Origin: Clavelina lepadiformis
Taxonomy: Eukaryota; Chordata; Ascidiacea; Aplousobranchia; Clavelinidae
NCBI RefSeq assembly: GCF_947623445.1
Contig: NC_135242.1
Span: 21,266,001 to 21,330,000, forward strand
Length of the DNA: 64,000 nt
Direction of reading: 5' to 3'
Below the pieces are notes generated by a model. The model ran no database searches. It was given only the letters and a program-made list of their open reading frames with translations, and was not told the origin of the DNA. Position numbers and translations under genes: made by a program. Shown here in pieces: positions 48,214-64,000 of the stretch; position 1 is the first letter of the stretch; each line of letters begins with the position of its first letter.

Positions 48214-50268
48214 ATCCAAGTTTTCTAGTATAAAAGGCCGCATTTTGCCTATATGCTGTTAGTGTATTCAGATAAAATGTAAGCTACTCCTGTTGCCAGA
48301 AACTGCCATTCTTTTGTTTTATATCACAAAACGCAAAATATAGTTAAGAAAATGATTTTACAACCATGGTTCTGGGAAAATTCCGGTACAGTCTTTAACC
48401 CACCAGCAACATACAATTACAATGAGAAAATACAATTTCGAGTTAGTTGAATTAAAAAAAATTACCATTAACCACTCAAGTGCATTCAGATATACAGTAG
48501 ACCCTGCTTATAATGACAAGGTTGGGCTTGGCGATATTGATACTTAACATGCGAAATCCATTATATACAGTACAACAAGTAAACCCTGGCCTAGGCACAA
48601 CATGTAGGTTCGCTAGGCCTTTTTGTATTATGCATCACATTCCAGTGTTAATTACAACTCACAAGACATATTCCAGTTAAGCAAAAACATATATTTTAGT
48701 TGTATTGTTCCATTCTGAAATTTAACTGTATAATTATGTACATTATTGGAACATACTTTAAAGGGGAAATCAGGTAAGCTCCAGTTTACTGAGTAATATG
48801 CTAAAAAGAATAATAAACCATATGATTTTGCCATGACATTGGGTACTGAAGCCTCAGTTCTTAGTATATTTGCAATAAATTGGTGTTCAGAGAACAAGAT
48901 TTGACTTGCCTGTTTATTGCAAATGTGCATAAGCGTAAAAACTGCTCGGCATGCACATTTCTGTTATAGTTGTCTCTCAGTAATGGCATCTTTTAGAAAT
49001 CAAAGTAAAAATTGCGTGGAGATAATAAATTTTCAATTGCTTCAGGTGGTGGGTTATGGTTAGATTCACATTAAGATCATAAATCTATTATTTCTATAAT
49101 GTTTTAACATTAATTTCATACAGGTTGGCTTAAGTTATAACATCTGATTAGGTTTTAACAATAGCATGATGAATTAATGATGCAAGTGGCAGACTACTCT
49201 AATTCCAGAATTTGGTATCATTTATTGAACTGCTGAATGACAGAAAAAAAGACATAAATACGATTGACATCTTCACTGGAACCATTTTCTCTGTTTCTGT
49301 GAAGCTTTCTAGGACAGTGGGAAGTATACTTCTAAAACATGCAAAGCTTTTTGGGTGAGTTTTTTTGGGCTCATGATCGCTCCAATAGAAGGCTATAGTG
49401 AAAAGTGCATAATGTGCAAACGCAATTAATTTGCACTTTGCAGACCTAGAAAGTTCCTTTGCACACACAATCTGCCTAGGCCTAATTGTTGTCTCACACA
49501 GACTCAATCACGATAGAATATTAAAGCTATATATGGAGTACAAACATTGCGGTTTTAAGTTGTATTTTGTGCATGCTGCATACTTAGTTTTTGCTCATTG
49601 CACACCTAATCCAGCTTTCTGCACACAACCATTTCAACTTTTTGCGTTTGTCAATTTTTGGTACTGTACGCACGCATGCACAAAATCCTGTCAAAAATTG
49701 CAATACTTTTCCGCCTGGATGGAAGGTAAACAGTTTTGACAGGATATCGTGCATGCAGATAATCATGATTGTAATACCTTAACTGTATGTACTACACTAC
49801 TGGTTCTGTGGCGGCTTGGCTCGCTTTTGTAAAATCCTTACGTCTTTCGTAGAAATGTGTTTTCCAGAACAATTGGAGTTTTTAAACTTTCAGTCCCGCC
49901 ACATCATTCTTATGAAAGAGTTTTCCAGCTAGTAAATGGAGTTTAAAACTTGCCTTTTCAGAACACTGCAAACTACCGTTGGTATATTTGAAAACTTGCT
50001 ACGAATAACTTCGTGTGAAAGCTCCTTATTTAGTACGTTACCAGGTCGCTTCCAAGTAACTGTTTCCAACTTAACCAAATTTAATTTGCATTGCAAACAC
50101 ACCGATTTTCACGTTCACACGCTTTGAAATGTTCATGCCTTTTTTGTCATATATTTCCGCCACATCGCAGCACGTTTTATAAGCTTGAACTTTTGTGTGA
50201 GACTCCCTCTGAGCCTCAGAACCTCAGTCACAGACGCGAAGTTATAGACATATGTAATACCGTACTAC
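48214..50268. other. Intergenic; no supported gene upstream of the retrotransposon
   Basis: Overlapping open frames on both strands (48652-48930, 49199-49766) carry no recognisable domain or convincing splice pattern. A first PASK exon could lie here, but I could not identify one. Confidence 0.35.
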
Positions 50269-50591
50269 TGTAGTTGTGGTGATTGAATCAGTAGACATCG
50301 TGTAAACAGTCACATGACTTGTGTTCTCGGTTATTTGTAATATTGAGAAAGTGTACAGCACCTACAATAAAAGCCTTTTCTGGCAAACGGTATTTGTTAT
50401 AATATAACACGAACGTTCGGCTATCAGAAAGGTTAGAGAATTCTAACCGCACGCAACAATAGAGTCAGATACTAATGTAGTAGGTTAACTAAGTCAATAA
50501 CGTAACGTAAGCTAAGACCGATAAACTCTGCATCTGTATCTACATCTGTCGGCATCAACCTCTACATCCTAAAACGACCCCAACCTCTACA
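50269..50591 (+). repeat. Putative 5' LTR of the Ty3/Gypsy element (323 bp)
   Basis: The LTR is placed from TGTAG at 50269 to CTACA at 50591, which gives the usual TG...CA ends and a 5-bp inverted repeat. The end sits 4 bases before a tRNA-Trp-type primer binding site. AATAAA lies at 50366-50371. No second copy exists downstream in the window, so the left border is an inference from the end motif only. Confidence 0.6.
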
Positions 50592-50595
50592 TTTC

Positions 50596-50609
50596 TGATG
50601 ACCCCGACG
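50596..50609 (+). other. Primer binding site, tRNA-Trp type
   Basis: TGATGACCCCGACG differs at one base from TGGTGACCCCGACG, the complement of the 3' end (CGTCGGGGTCACCA) of animal tRNA-Trp. It lies 4 bases after the proposed LTR end. Confidence 0.75.
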
Positions 50610-50730
50610 TTCTAGTGACCACCGACATTTCTGGTGACAACCCGACGTTCTACTGACAACCCGACGCTTCGACGTTCTAATAAACCACCGACGTTCTAGT
50701 GATCACTGACGATCTTGTGTCAAAAACGAC
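50610..50730 (+). repeat. Tandem degenerate primer-site-like repeats
   Basis: About five units of roughly 18-25 bases follow the primer site, each resembling it: TTCTAGTGACCACCGACA, TTCTGGTGACAACCCGACG, TTCTACTGACAACCCGACG, TTCTAATAAACCACCGACG and TTCTAGTGATCACTGACGA. They lie in the leader between LTR and gag. Confidence 0.75.
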
Positions 50731-50998
50731 GCGTTTCAATTCTCACACTCTCGCAATTCGCACAACCGTTCTTCACTGGTAAGTGGATTTTTCACTTTTT
50801 ATACAACTACTTGCAACCATAGCTTGTAAATGCATGCTCATCGGCTTGTACCTTATTAAATTAGCTTAAGCTATTCTTATTGTGCTGCATTGTGCTGCAG
50901 TTTGAAATAAAAGTTTCTTGTTGTAAAGTATTTTTTGGTTCAATTGTGAACAATTTTTGCGGTGCGCCGCCTAAAACATTTTCTATCGGTTTTGATAA

Positions 50999-52258
50999 AT
51001 GTCACAACCTGTGCCGACACAACGAAAAGTTACTTCGGTGCCTGGCAAAGCTAAGACAGAATACCACATGAGCACACGATCAACCGACCGTTCCAACGAG
51101 TCAATTAATAATACAACTATGTCGAACGAAAACGGGGAGGGATCTGCAAATACTCCCGATAATGGCATTGCTGGTCCGTCTGGTCTGGGTACTAGTAACC
51201 AATTACCAACAAACGCGCAACCACAGAACAATACTTTACGAAACGATTTGTTTTCACACGTTAAACTTCCTACCTTTTGGAAATTTAATCCCGAAGCGTG
51301 GATTTCTCACCTTGAACATAAATTTTCTCTTTATCAAATCACTTCTCAAACTAATCGTTACTTGTTGGCGGTAGAGGCAATTCCTGCGAAAGACCTCGCG
51401 CTCCTTCGGTTACCTTCGGCGTCAGCACAGAACTGCTACGACATATTGATCAATGAAATCTTGAGAAACTTTGATAAACGTGAGGACCATTTAGATTTTT
51501 TGTTGGCGGACCTGACGCTGCACGATCAGTCCCCGAAACATTTAATGCGCGAATTAATGAGCGCAGTAGGTCAAGAGAATCTTACTCCGCCAGTCGTCAA
51601 ACTAATTCGTGCTAAATTCCTTAAAGCGTTACCACCAGACGTCGCAATTGCGTTAGCCAGCGTGGAACATCACGATCTCCAGAACCTTGCAAGCAGAGCC
51701 CACGAAACCTTGCTGCTTAAACAACCAAAAACTTCTTCGCACAACCTTTCCCTTGCCATCACTGATACGGATGACATTGACTACCCAATGCAACCGCAAA
51801 TACAGCAAATTCAATTGTCTAAACCACCGCGCTATACACGATCTAACGCTAACAACGAATCTAAGAGTTCCGGGCAAAGAAATACGAATTTCACAAATCA
51901 AAATACGCCAAACCAACGCAATTCATTTAACTCAGCATGGCAACAACGATCACCACGCACAAACAATGGACAGTTTCACAAATCATACAGCAACAACGGG
52001 TTTAATCGAGATAATCGCCGACAAAATGGTTCTTCTTTTGCAAACCAACGCAAATATAATTTTTTACATTCATCCCCCACATTTCAGAAACCAGACTACC
52101 AACGTAGCAATTACCCTTGCGCGTCTGATGCTTCTAATGGCTTATGTTATTACCACGCCCGCTTCGGTAGGGATGCGCGCCGCTGTCACCCAAGTTGTAG
52201 CATGTGGGAGAACCAATCCCGCCCAACAAAAAACGCGTGGCGATCGACGCAACATTAA
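50999..52258 (+). CDS. gag: Gag protein of the Ty3/Gypsy element (419 aa)
   Basis: The frame begins with ATG at 50999 and is open for 419 codons. Residues about 80-110 (HVKLPTFWKFNPEAWISHLE) match the conserved start of CsRn1-type capsid, where one particle-forming domain spans about 80-250. The C-terminal third is rich in Asn, Gln and Arg, as in nucleocapsids. It ends with a CHCC-type zinc knuckle, CYYHARFGRDARRCHPSC, rather than the usual CCHC. Gag packages the element RNA in cytoplasmic particles. The last codons overlap pol and contain the slippery heptamer at 52228-52234, so pol is expected to be made as a Gag-Pol fusion. Confidence 0.88.
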   Translation: MSQPVPTQRKVTSVPGKAKTEYHMSTRSTDRSNESINNTTMSNENGEGSANTPDNGIAGPSGLGTSNQLPTNAQPQNNTLRNDLFSHVKLPTFWKFNPEAWISHLEHKFSLYQITSQTNRYLLAVEAIPAKDLALLRLPSASAQNCYDILINEILRNFDKREDHLDFLLADLTLHDQSPKHLMRELMSAVGQENLTPPVVKLIRAKFLKALPPDVAIALASVEHHDLQNLASRAHETLLLKQPKTSSHNLSLAITDTDDIDYPMQPQIQQIQLSKPPRYTRSNANNESKSSGQRNTNFTNQNTPNQRNSFNSAWQQRSPRTNNGQFHKSYSNNGFNRDNRRQNGSSFANQRKYNFLHSSPTFQKPDYQRSNYPCASDASNGLCYYHARFGRDARRCHPSCSMWENQSRPTKNAWRSTQH

Positions 52259-55200
52259 CCCCGTCAGTCCCGTCGATCGCATCAACAATAAAAAGAGGCT
52301 GCCCCTTGTTAACTGTATATGATCACGCCAATAGTATTCACTTTTATGTAGATAGCGCGGCAGCAACTTCTCTTTTGTCCGCTAGTTTAGCTGACGTATC
52401 AAACCGCAAACCGCAAACACCGCTTTTCGCTGCTAACAGCACGCCAATTACTACGTATGGCACTACACAACTTAATGTTTCCCTTCATCCTCGTTTTTCT
52501 TATCCCTTTGAATTTGTGCTTGCGGACACACCTTTTTGCATATTGGGGCTGGATTTCCTCACTGAATACAACTTTGTTTTGGATCTTAAAGCCAAGCATC
52601 TGATAGATGTACCGAACCAACAGCAATATACGTTAGAGCCTGTTGAAAGTGATCCTGTTCGCATATCCATTCTCAGCCAGATAGATCCTGTTGCAGACCT
52701 TTTACATCAATTTCCAGACTTGCAAAAACCCATGTCAGCTGTTAAACCAGTGAAGCATTCCATCGTTCACCACATCCATACCACAGGTTCTCCTGTACGT
52801 GCACGTCCACGTCGATATAGCCCAGAAACAATGCAGATCTTGAAGAAAGAAATTGACAGCTTGCTGGAGCGAGAAATTATCCGATACAGTGATTCTCCTT
52901 ATGGAAGTCCGGCCTTGCTCGTTCCTAAAGGCTCTTCTGGCAATAAATATCGTCTTGTCGTTGATTATAAATTAGTCAACAAACAAACAATCGACAGCTG
53001 TTACCCTCTTCCGTTCTTACATAGTTTTTCCGAGGTTTTGTATGGTAAAACTGTCTTCTCTAAATGCGATCTCCAAAACGCCTTTCATCAAATAAAAGTG
53101 GCTCCAGAAGATGTCCATAAAACGGCGTTTGTTTGCCCCCTAGGACAATTTGAATACACAAGACTCCCATTCGGTTTATCGGGCGCCCCACGGACCTTTT
53201 CCAGACTAATAGGGGAAGTAGTACGTCCCCTTCAGCACCTTGGAATCTTTGCTTACCTCGATGATATCATCATTGGAAGTAGTAACCTATCAGAACATCT
53301 TGAACACCTTAAGTTGCTTTTTCAACGACTTGAGGAATTTGGCTTAACGCTCAATTTAGACAAAAGTGAATTCAACCGCGAGTCTCTTGACTACCTTGGC
53401 CATCACATAAATTCTGAGGGTATACGACCAACTCAAGAAAAAGTGCAGGCCATTCTTGATTACCCACAGCCACAAACCTGCAAACAGCTGAAACGTTACT
53501 TGGGAATTTATTGCTATTATTTTCGCTTTCTGAAGCATTGTTCCACAACCTTACAACCGCTTTACAAGCTAGTTCCGAACAGTCGCAGCAAACGCGCGGC
53601 CCCTTTAACATGGAATGTCGAAGCCGAATGCGCCTTCGCCAGCAGCAAACAAGCTATTGCAAATGCTAGCACTTTAGCGTTTCCGAAACTCCATGCTCCA
53701 ACTTATCTAACAGTTGACGCTTCGTTGACCGGTATTGGAGCGACATTAGAGCAATTGCAAGGAAATCAACTTGTTCCTTTGGCCTTCTTTTCAAGACAGC
53801 TGAACGCTACTCAACGTAAATACAGTTGCTTTGACCGAGAGCTGTTGGCCGCTTACAAGTCAATACGTCATTTCCGCTACTTCTTGACAGGCCGACAATT
53901 CACTTTGCGTACAGACCATCTCCCTCTGGTTTCAAGTCTCAGTAAGCTCTCCGAACATTACTCTCCAAGACAGTTCCGGCAATTGTTGTTTGTTTCAGAA
54001 TATACAACAACCATTGAGCACATCAAAGGCTCTGCCAATGCTGTGGCGGACCTCTTGTCAAGGTCTCAACCTTCGGCACCCAACATTAATACTCTTTCGG
54101 ACGTTCCGCCTCCTTTAGAGTATGAGAAAATAGCACAAGCTCAAGCCAATGATCCTGCTATTCAAAGACTACGCACCGCTACAACATCACTCAAACTCCA
54201 GGACTGCAAGCTGCCCAATAAGGACCTTACCATCCTTTGTGACGTGTCCACTGACACAGAGCGTGTTCTAGTTCCTTCCTCCTTCCAACGTCAAGTATTC
54301 CTGCACTTACATAATTTATCGCATCCTGGAAAAAAAGCCACAATTAAGCTCATCAAGGAAAGATTTATATGGATAGGGATGTGTAAACAAATCGCTACCT
54401 GGGTTCAACAATGCCCAAACTGCCAGGAAGGAAAAATTTTCCGCCACACTAAAACCGCACCGGGGAAATTTAAAATTCCCTACGGACGATTTTCTGATGT
54501 TGCAATTGACTTGATTGGACCACTACCAACCTCCCATGGTTACAAATACATCCTTACATGTATTGACCGTTATACGCGTTTCGTTCAAGCCATACCAATC
54601 CCTGATGCCACCACGGAAACCGTCGCCGCTTACTTTGTAAATCTCTGGTGTTCCTTGGTCGGTGTTCCAATCATCCTCACAAGTGATCGTGGACCATGTT
54701 TCATAAGTTCCGCTTGGGCAGAAATTATGCGCTCGCTTGGTATTCAACACAATCTGACTACAGCTTACCACCCCACTTCCAACGGAATTACAGAACGCGC
54801 AAATGCAGAGATCAAGCGCGCCATCAAGTGTTCAGACGAACCTGAACGTTGGTTTCACAAATTAGGTTTTATTGTCTTGGCCCTGCGTAATCGCTATCTC
54901 CAGGATTTGAAATGTACACCTGCTGAGTTAGCTTTTGGACACACCTTACGGCTCCCAGGTGGTTTCTTTTCTGATTCCAAGCTTACCTCTGCAGTTCCTA
55001 CATCCAGCTACCTCGGTGCCTACCGAGACTTCATCAACGACCTTCAGTTTACTCCAACGACCGCTCATACAAAATTCATGCAGTCCTACGTGCATCCGGA
55101 TTTGAAACATTGTGACCGCGTTTATGTTAGATGCGATCATGTCAAACGTGCGTTAGAACGCCCTTATGTTGGTCCTTTTCCAGTATTGGAAAGATACGAA

Positions 55201-55341
55201 AAATATTTTGTAATATCCCGTCATGGCAAACCGGATCGCGTCTCACTCGACCGTCTCAAACCTAGCTATACAATTGATATTGATGCTCCCTCACCATCAT
55301 CCTCCTCGCATCAACAAAACTCAATGAAAAAATTTTACTAG
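52204..55341 (+). CDS. pol: Pol polyprotein of the Ty3/Gypsy element: PR-RT-RNase H-IN
   Basis: Open for 1045 codons in the -1 frame relative to gag. Since entry should be by frameshift at 52228-52234, the ATG at 52204 need not be used. Domains in order: an aspartic protease (FYVDSAAATSLL, with DSA where DTG/DSG is usual); a reverse transcriptase (GSPALLVPK, LPFGLSGAP, catalytic YLDDIIIG); RNase H (LTVDASLTGIGATLEQ, FDRELLAAYKSIRHFRYFL, RTDHLPL); and an integrase with HHCC zinc finger (HLHNLSHPGKKAT..., CPNCQEGK) and D,D,E core residues (VAIDLIGPLP, TSDRGPCF, GITERANAEIK). A chromo-less C-terminal region with GPFPVLERYEKYFVI follows. No stop or frame break is seen in any domain, so the copy looks young or selectively maintained. 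Confidence 0.93.
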   Translation: MGEPIPPNKKRVAIDATLTPSVPSIASTIKRGCPLLTVYDHANSIHFYVDSAAATSLLSASLADVSNRKPQTPLFAANSTPITTYGTTQLNVSLHPRFSYPFEFVLADTPFCILGLDFLTEYNFVLDLKAKHLIDVPNQQQYTLEPVESDPVRISILSQIDPVADLLHQFPDLQKPMSAVKPVKHSIVHHIHTTGSPVRARPRRYSPETMQILKKEIDSLLEREIIRYSDSPYGSPALLVPKGSSGNKYRLVVDYKLVNKQTIDSCYPLPFLHSFSEVLYGKTVFSKCDLQNAFHQIKVAPEDVHKTAFVCPLGQFEYTRLPFGLSGAPRTFSRLIGEVVRPLQHLGIFAYLDDIIIGSSNLSEHLEHLKLLFQRLEEFGLTLNLDKSEFNRESLDYLGHHINSEGIRPTQEKVQAILDYPQPQTCKQLKRYLGIYCYYFRFLKHCSTTLQPLYKLVPNSRSKRAAPLTWNVEAECAFASSKQAIANASTLAFPKLHAPTYLTVDASLTGIGATLEQLQGNQLVPLAFFSRQLNATQRKYSCFDRELLAAYKSIRHFRYFLTGRQFTLRTDHLPLVSSLSKLSEHYSPRQFRQLLFVSEYTTTIEHIKGSANAVADLLSRSQPSAPNINTLSDVPPPLEYEKIAQAQANDPAIQRLRTATTSLKLQDCKLPNKDLTILCDVSTDTERVLVPSSFQRQVFLHLHNLSHPGKKATIKLIKERFIWIGMCKQIATWVQQCPNCQEGKIFRHTKTAPGKFKIPYGRFSDVAIDLIGPLPTSHGYKYILTCIDRYTRFVQAIPIPDATTETVAAYFVNLWCSLVGVPIILTSDRGPCFISSAWAEIMRSLGIQHNLTTAYHPTSNGITERANAEIKRAIKCSDEPERWFHKLGFIVLALRNRYLQDLKCTPAELAFGHTLRLPGGFFSDSKLTSAVPTSSYLGAYRDFINDLQFTPTTAHTKFMQSYVHPDLKHCDRVYVRCDHVKRALERPYVGPFPVLERYEKYFVISRHGKPDRVSLDRLKPSYTIDIDAPSPSSSSHQQNSMKKFY
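52228..52280 (+). promoter_or_regulatory. Putative -1 ribosomal frameshift signal (slippery site and stem-loop)
   Basis: The heptamer A AAA AAC (52228-52234) lies in the correct zero frame of gag (ACA AAA AAC GCG). After a 5-base spacer comes the arm GCGATCGACG (52240-52249), a 21-base loop, then the exact complement CGTCGATCGC (52271-52280). The gag stop codon (52256-52258) lies in the loop. This is the textbook arrangement for -1 frameshifting into pol. Stability and efficiency are not measured. Confidence 0.8.
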
Positions 55342-55533
55342 ACAACTTTTGATTTGTTTTATGTATATATGTATGTTTACCTTATATTATCTTCATATCA
55401 CCACAGACCACAGGTATCAGCAACCATGTATGGGAACCTTGTTAAGTTGTGTAACCTGTAGATATTTTGTACGCATTATTGTTCATTGTTTATTGTTTGT
55501 GGTATAAAATATTTAGCTGACGATTTTATGCAG

Positions 55534-63174
<7,641 letters not shown>

Positions 63175-64000
63175 ATCGCGAGTCATATTTCGAAGTCGAA
63201 TTTTCTGATTTCGTAATTCGAGTTGCTAAAATGAACCACTCACCTTGACTATTTACCTTAAGTATAGTAAAGTAAATGCTTACTTTAGTGAAGGTTACCT
63301 TTGGTGCATGACATTACATTACGCAGTGTTTGAAAACATACCACAGACCATTAGTGATTCTGAGAAACGTTACCGGGATATAATATGATTATTATATGTC
63401 GTCACACATCAGCGTTAGCAGATTTCCTCAATCAAGAAAATGGCGTGTCAAAGCCTGACACCAACAGCCGCTTTTTGCATAGTTTGGCGTTAAGTGTTGT
63501 ATATGTTTAAGAATAGTTTTCCGTTGGTAGCGGTGCCCTGTTATACTGTGATGTTTTGTCAAATGTGTTTGTATGCTTTTACACTGCCGTAGATACCGTA
63601 ACGTGTCAACATTTTACATGGCAATCACAATTTGATAAAGAAATGCCTGCCAACTTTTGTGTTTCTGTATCTTCAAATACGCTTTAGTCAAAGTACTAAC
63701 GTATTGTAATTGTTGGTTATACCACGAAATTTACACGCACACGAAACATTGTCAAAGACGGTTTGACTTTTAAAGAAATCGCCTGAAAAAGTTTTCGGGA
63801 AATTTCTTTGATTAGAAAACACGCAGATTATCGAAGATTCATCAACAGTTTTGAAGTTGTTTGCCAGGTTAGCACTGTTTTAGCCTTTATTGTTTATAAT
63901 ATAATAACAACCGACCATAAATCGGCCAGCTGATCGACAAAGTTAGTCGACTTCTCTCGCATGGTGATGTCATTTCCGCAAACACGTTGCAGCCTCTCTC
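63175..64000. other. PASK 3' flank; no further gene seen
   Basis: Presumed PASK 3' untranslated region and spacer. No clear AATAAA was located and no reading frame with domain support is present up to the window edge. Confidence 0.4.

Larger units (their letters stand above)
50269..55341 (+). mobile_element. Ty3/Gypsy LTR retrotransposon, CsRn1-type, no 3' LTR visible
   Basis: The element has a putative 5' LTR, a primer binding site, gag (50999-52258) and pol (52204-55341) in the -1 frame, both uninterrupted. The domain order protease, reverse transcriptase, RNase H, integrase is that of Ty3/Gypsy. The CHCC gag knuckle and the tRNA-Trp primer site are features of the CsRn1 clade. No sequence resembling 50269-50591 and no polypurine tract was found between 55342 and the PASK exons, so the 3' end is truncated or displaced. 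Confidence 0.85.

Noticed and set aside
49199-49766. Overlapping ~100-codon frames on both strands
   Set aside because: Frames on both strands over the same bases with Cys/His/Phe-rich composition look like chance. No family is recognised.

Overview
The window is animal nuclear DNA: AT-rich, with many short coding exons bounded by GT-AG introns of roughly 100 to 2000 bases. Six multi-exon protein genes can be rebuilt by joining exons in phase. Their products (SRP receptor beta, an SLC5 inositol-type transporter, a WSC-domain sulfotransferase, APC4, a threonine dehydratase/serine racemase relative and PAS kinase) fit a metazoan. Gene compactness, divergence from vertebrate proteins and the transposon types suggest a marine invertebrate, perhaps an ascidian. 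That species call is inference.

Layout. 2.6-4.2 kb (+): a single-pass membrane C-type lectin. 6.2-8.9 kb (+): SRPRB. 9.65-11.27 kb: a transposon-like element with long terminal inverted repeats. 13.9-25.5 kb (+): a 16-exon SLC5A3-like transporter. 28.8-31.4 kb (-): a WSCD1/2-like sulfotransferase. 32.1-37.7 kb (-): ANAPC4. 40.2-44.4 kb (-): a PLP-fold threonine dehydratase/serine racemase-like enzyme with an ACT-like tail. 45-50 kb: gene-poor, with repeat copies and a broken LINE reverse transcriptase. 50.27-55.34 kb (+): a Ty3/Gypsy retrotransposon of CsRn1 type with open gag and pol but no visible 3' LTR. 55.5-63.2 kb (+): PASK, whose first coding exon was not found.

For five genes the exon sums are divisible by three and give complete proteins of plausible length: lectin 294 aa, SRPRB 266, SLC5A3-like 661, WSCD 564, ANAPC4 734. 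The dehydratase gives 432 aa. The genes are unrelated housekeeping or signalling functions and do not form a pathway.

Most notable structure. (1) The retrotransposon carries an apparent -1 frameshift signal at the gag-pol overlap: an in-frame A AAA AAC heptamer, a 5-nt spacer and a perfect 10-bp stem. It also has a tRNA-Trp-type primer binding site followed by several degenerate copies of that site. (2) Five hAT-type MITEs have 8-bp target duplications (four perfect, one with a mismatch); all lie in introns or just upstream of a gene. (3) Other repeat families occur as pairs: a ~95-bp TIR element, a ~380-bp inverted pair 41 kb apart, and tRNA-like SINE heads. (4) There is a 16-bp perfect hairpin at 39.8 kb.
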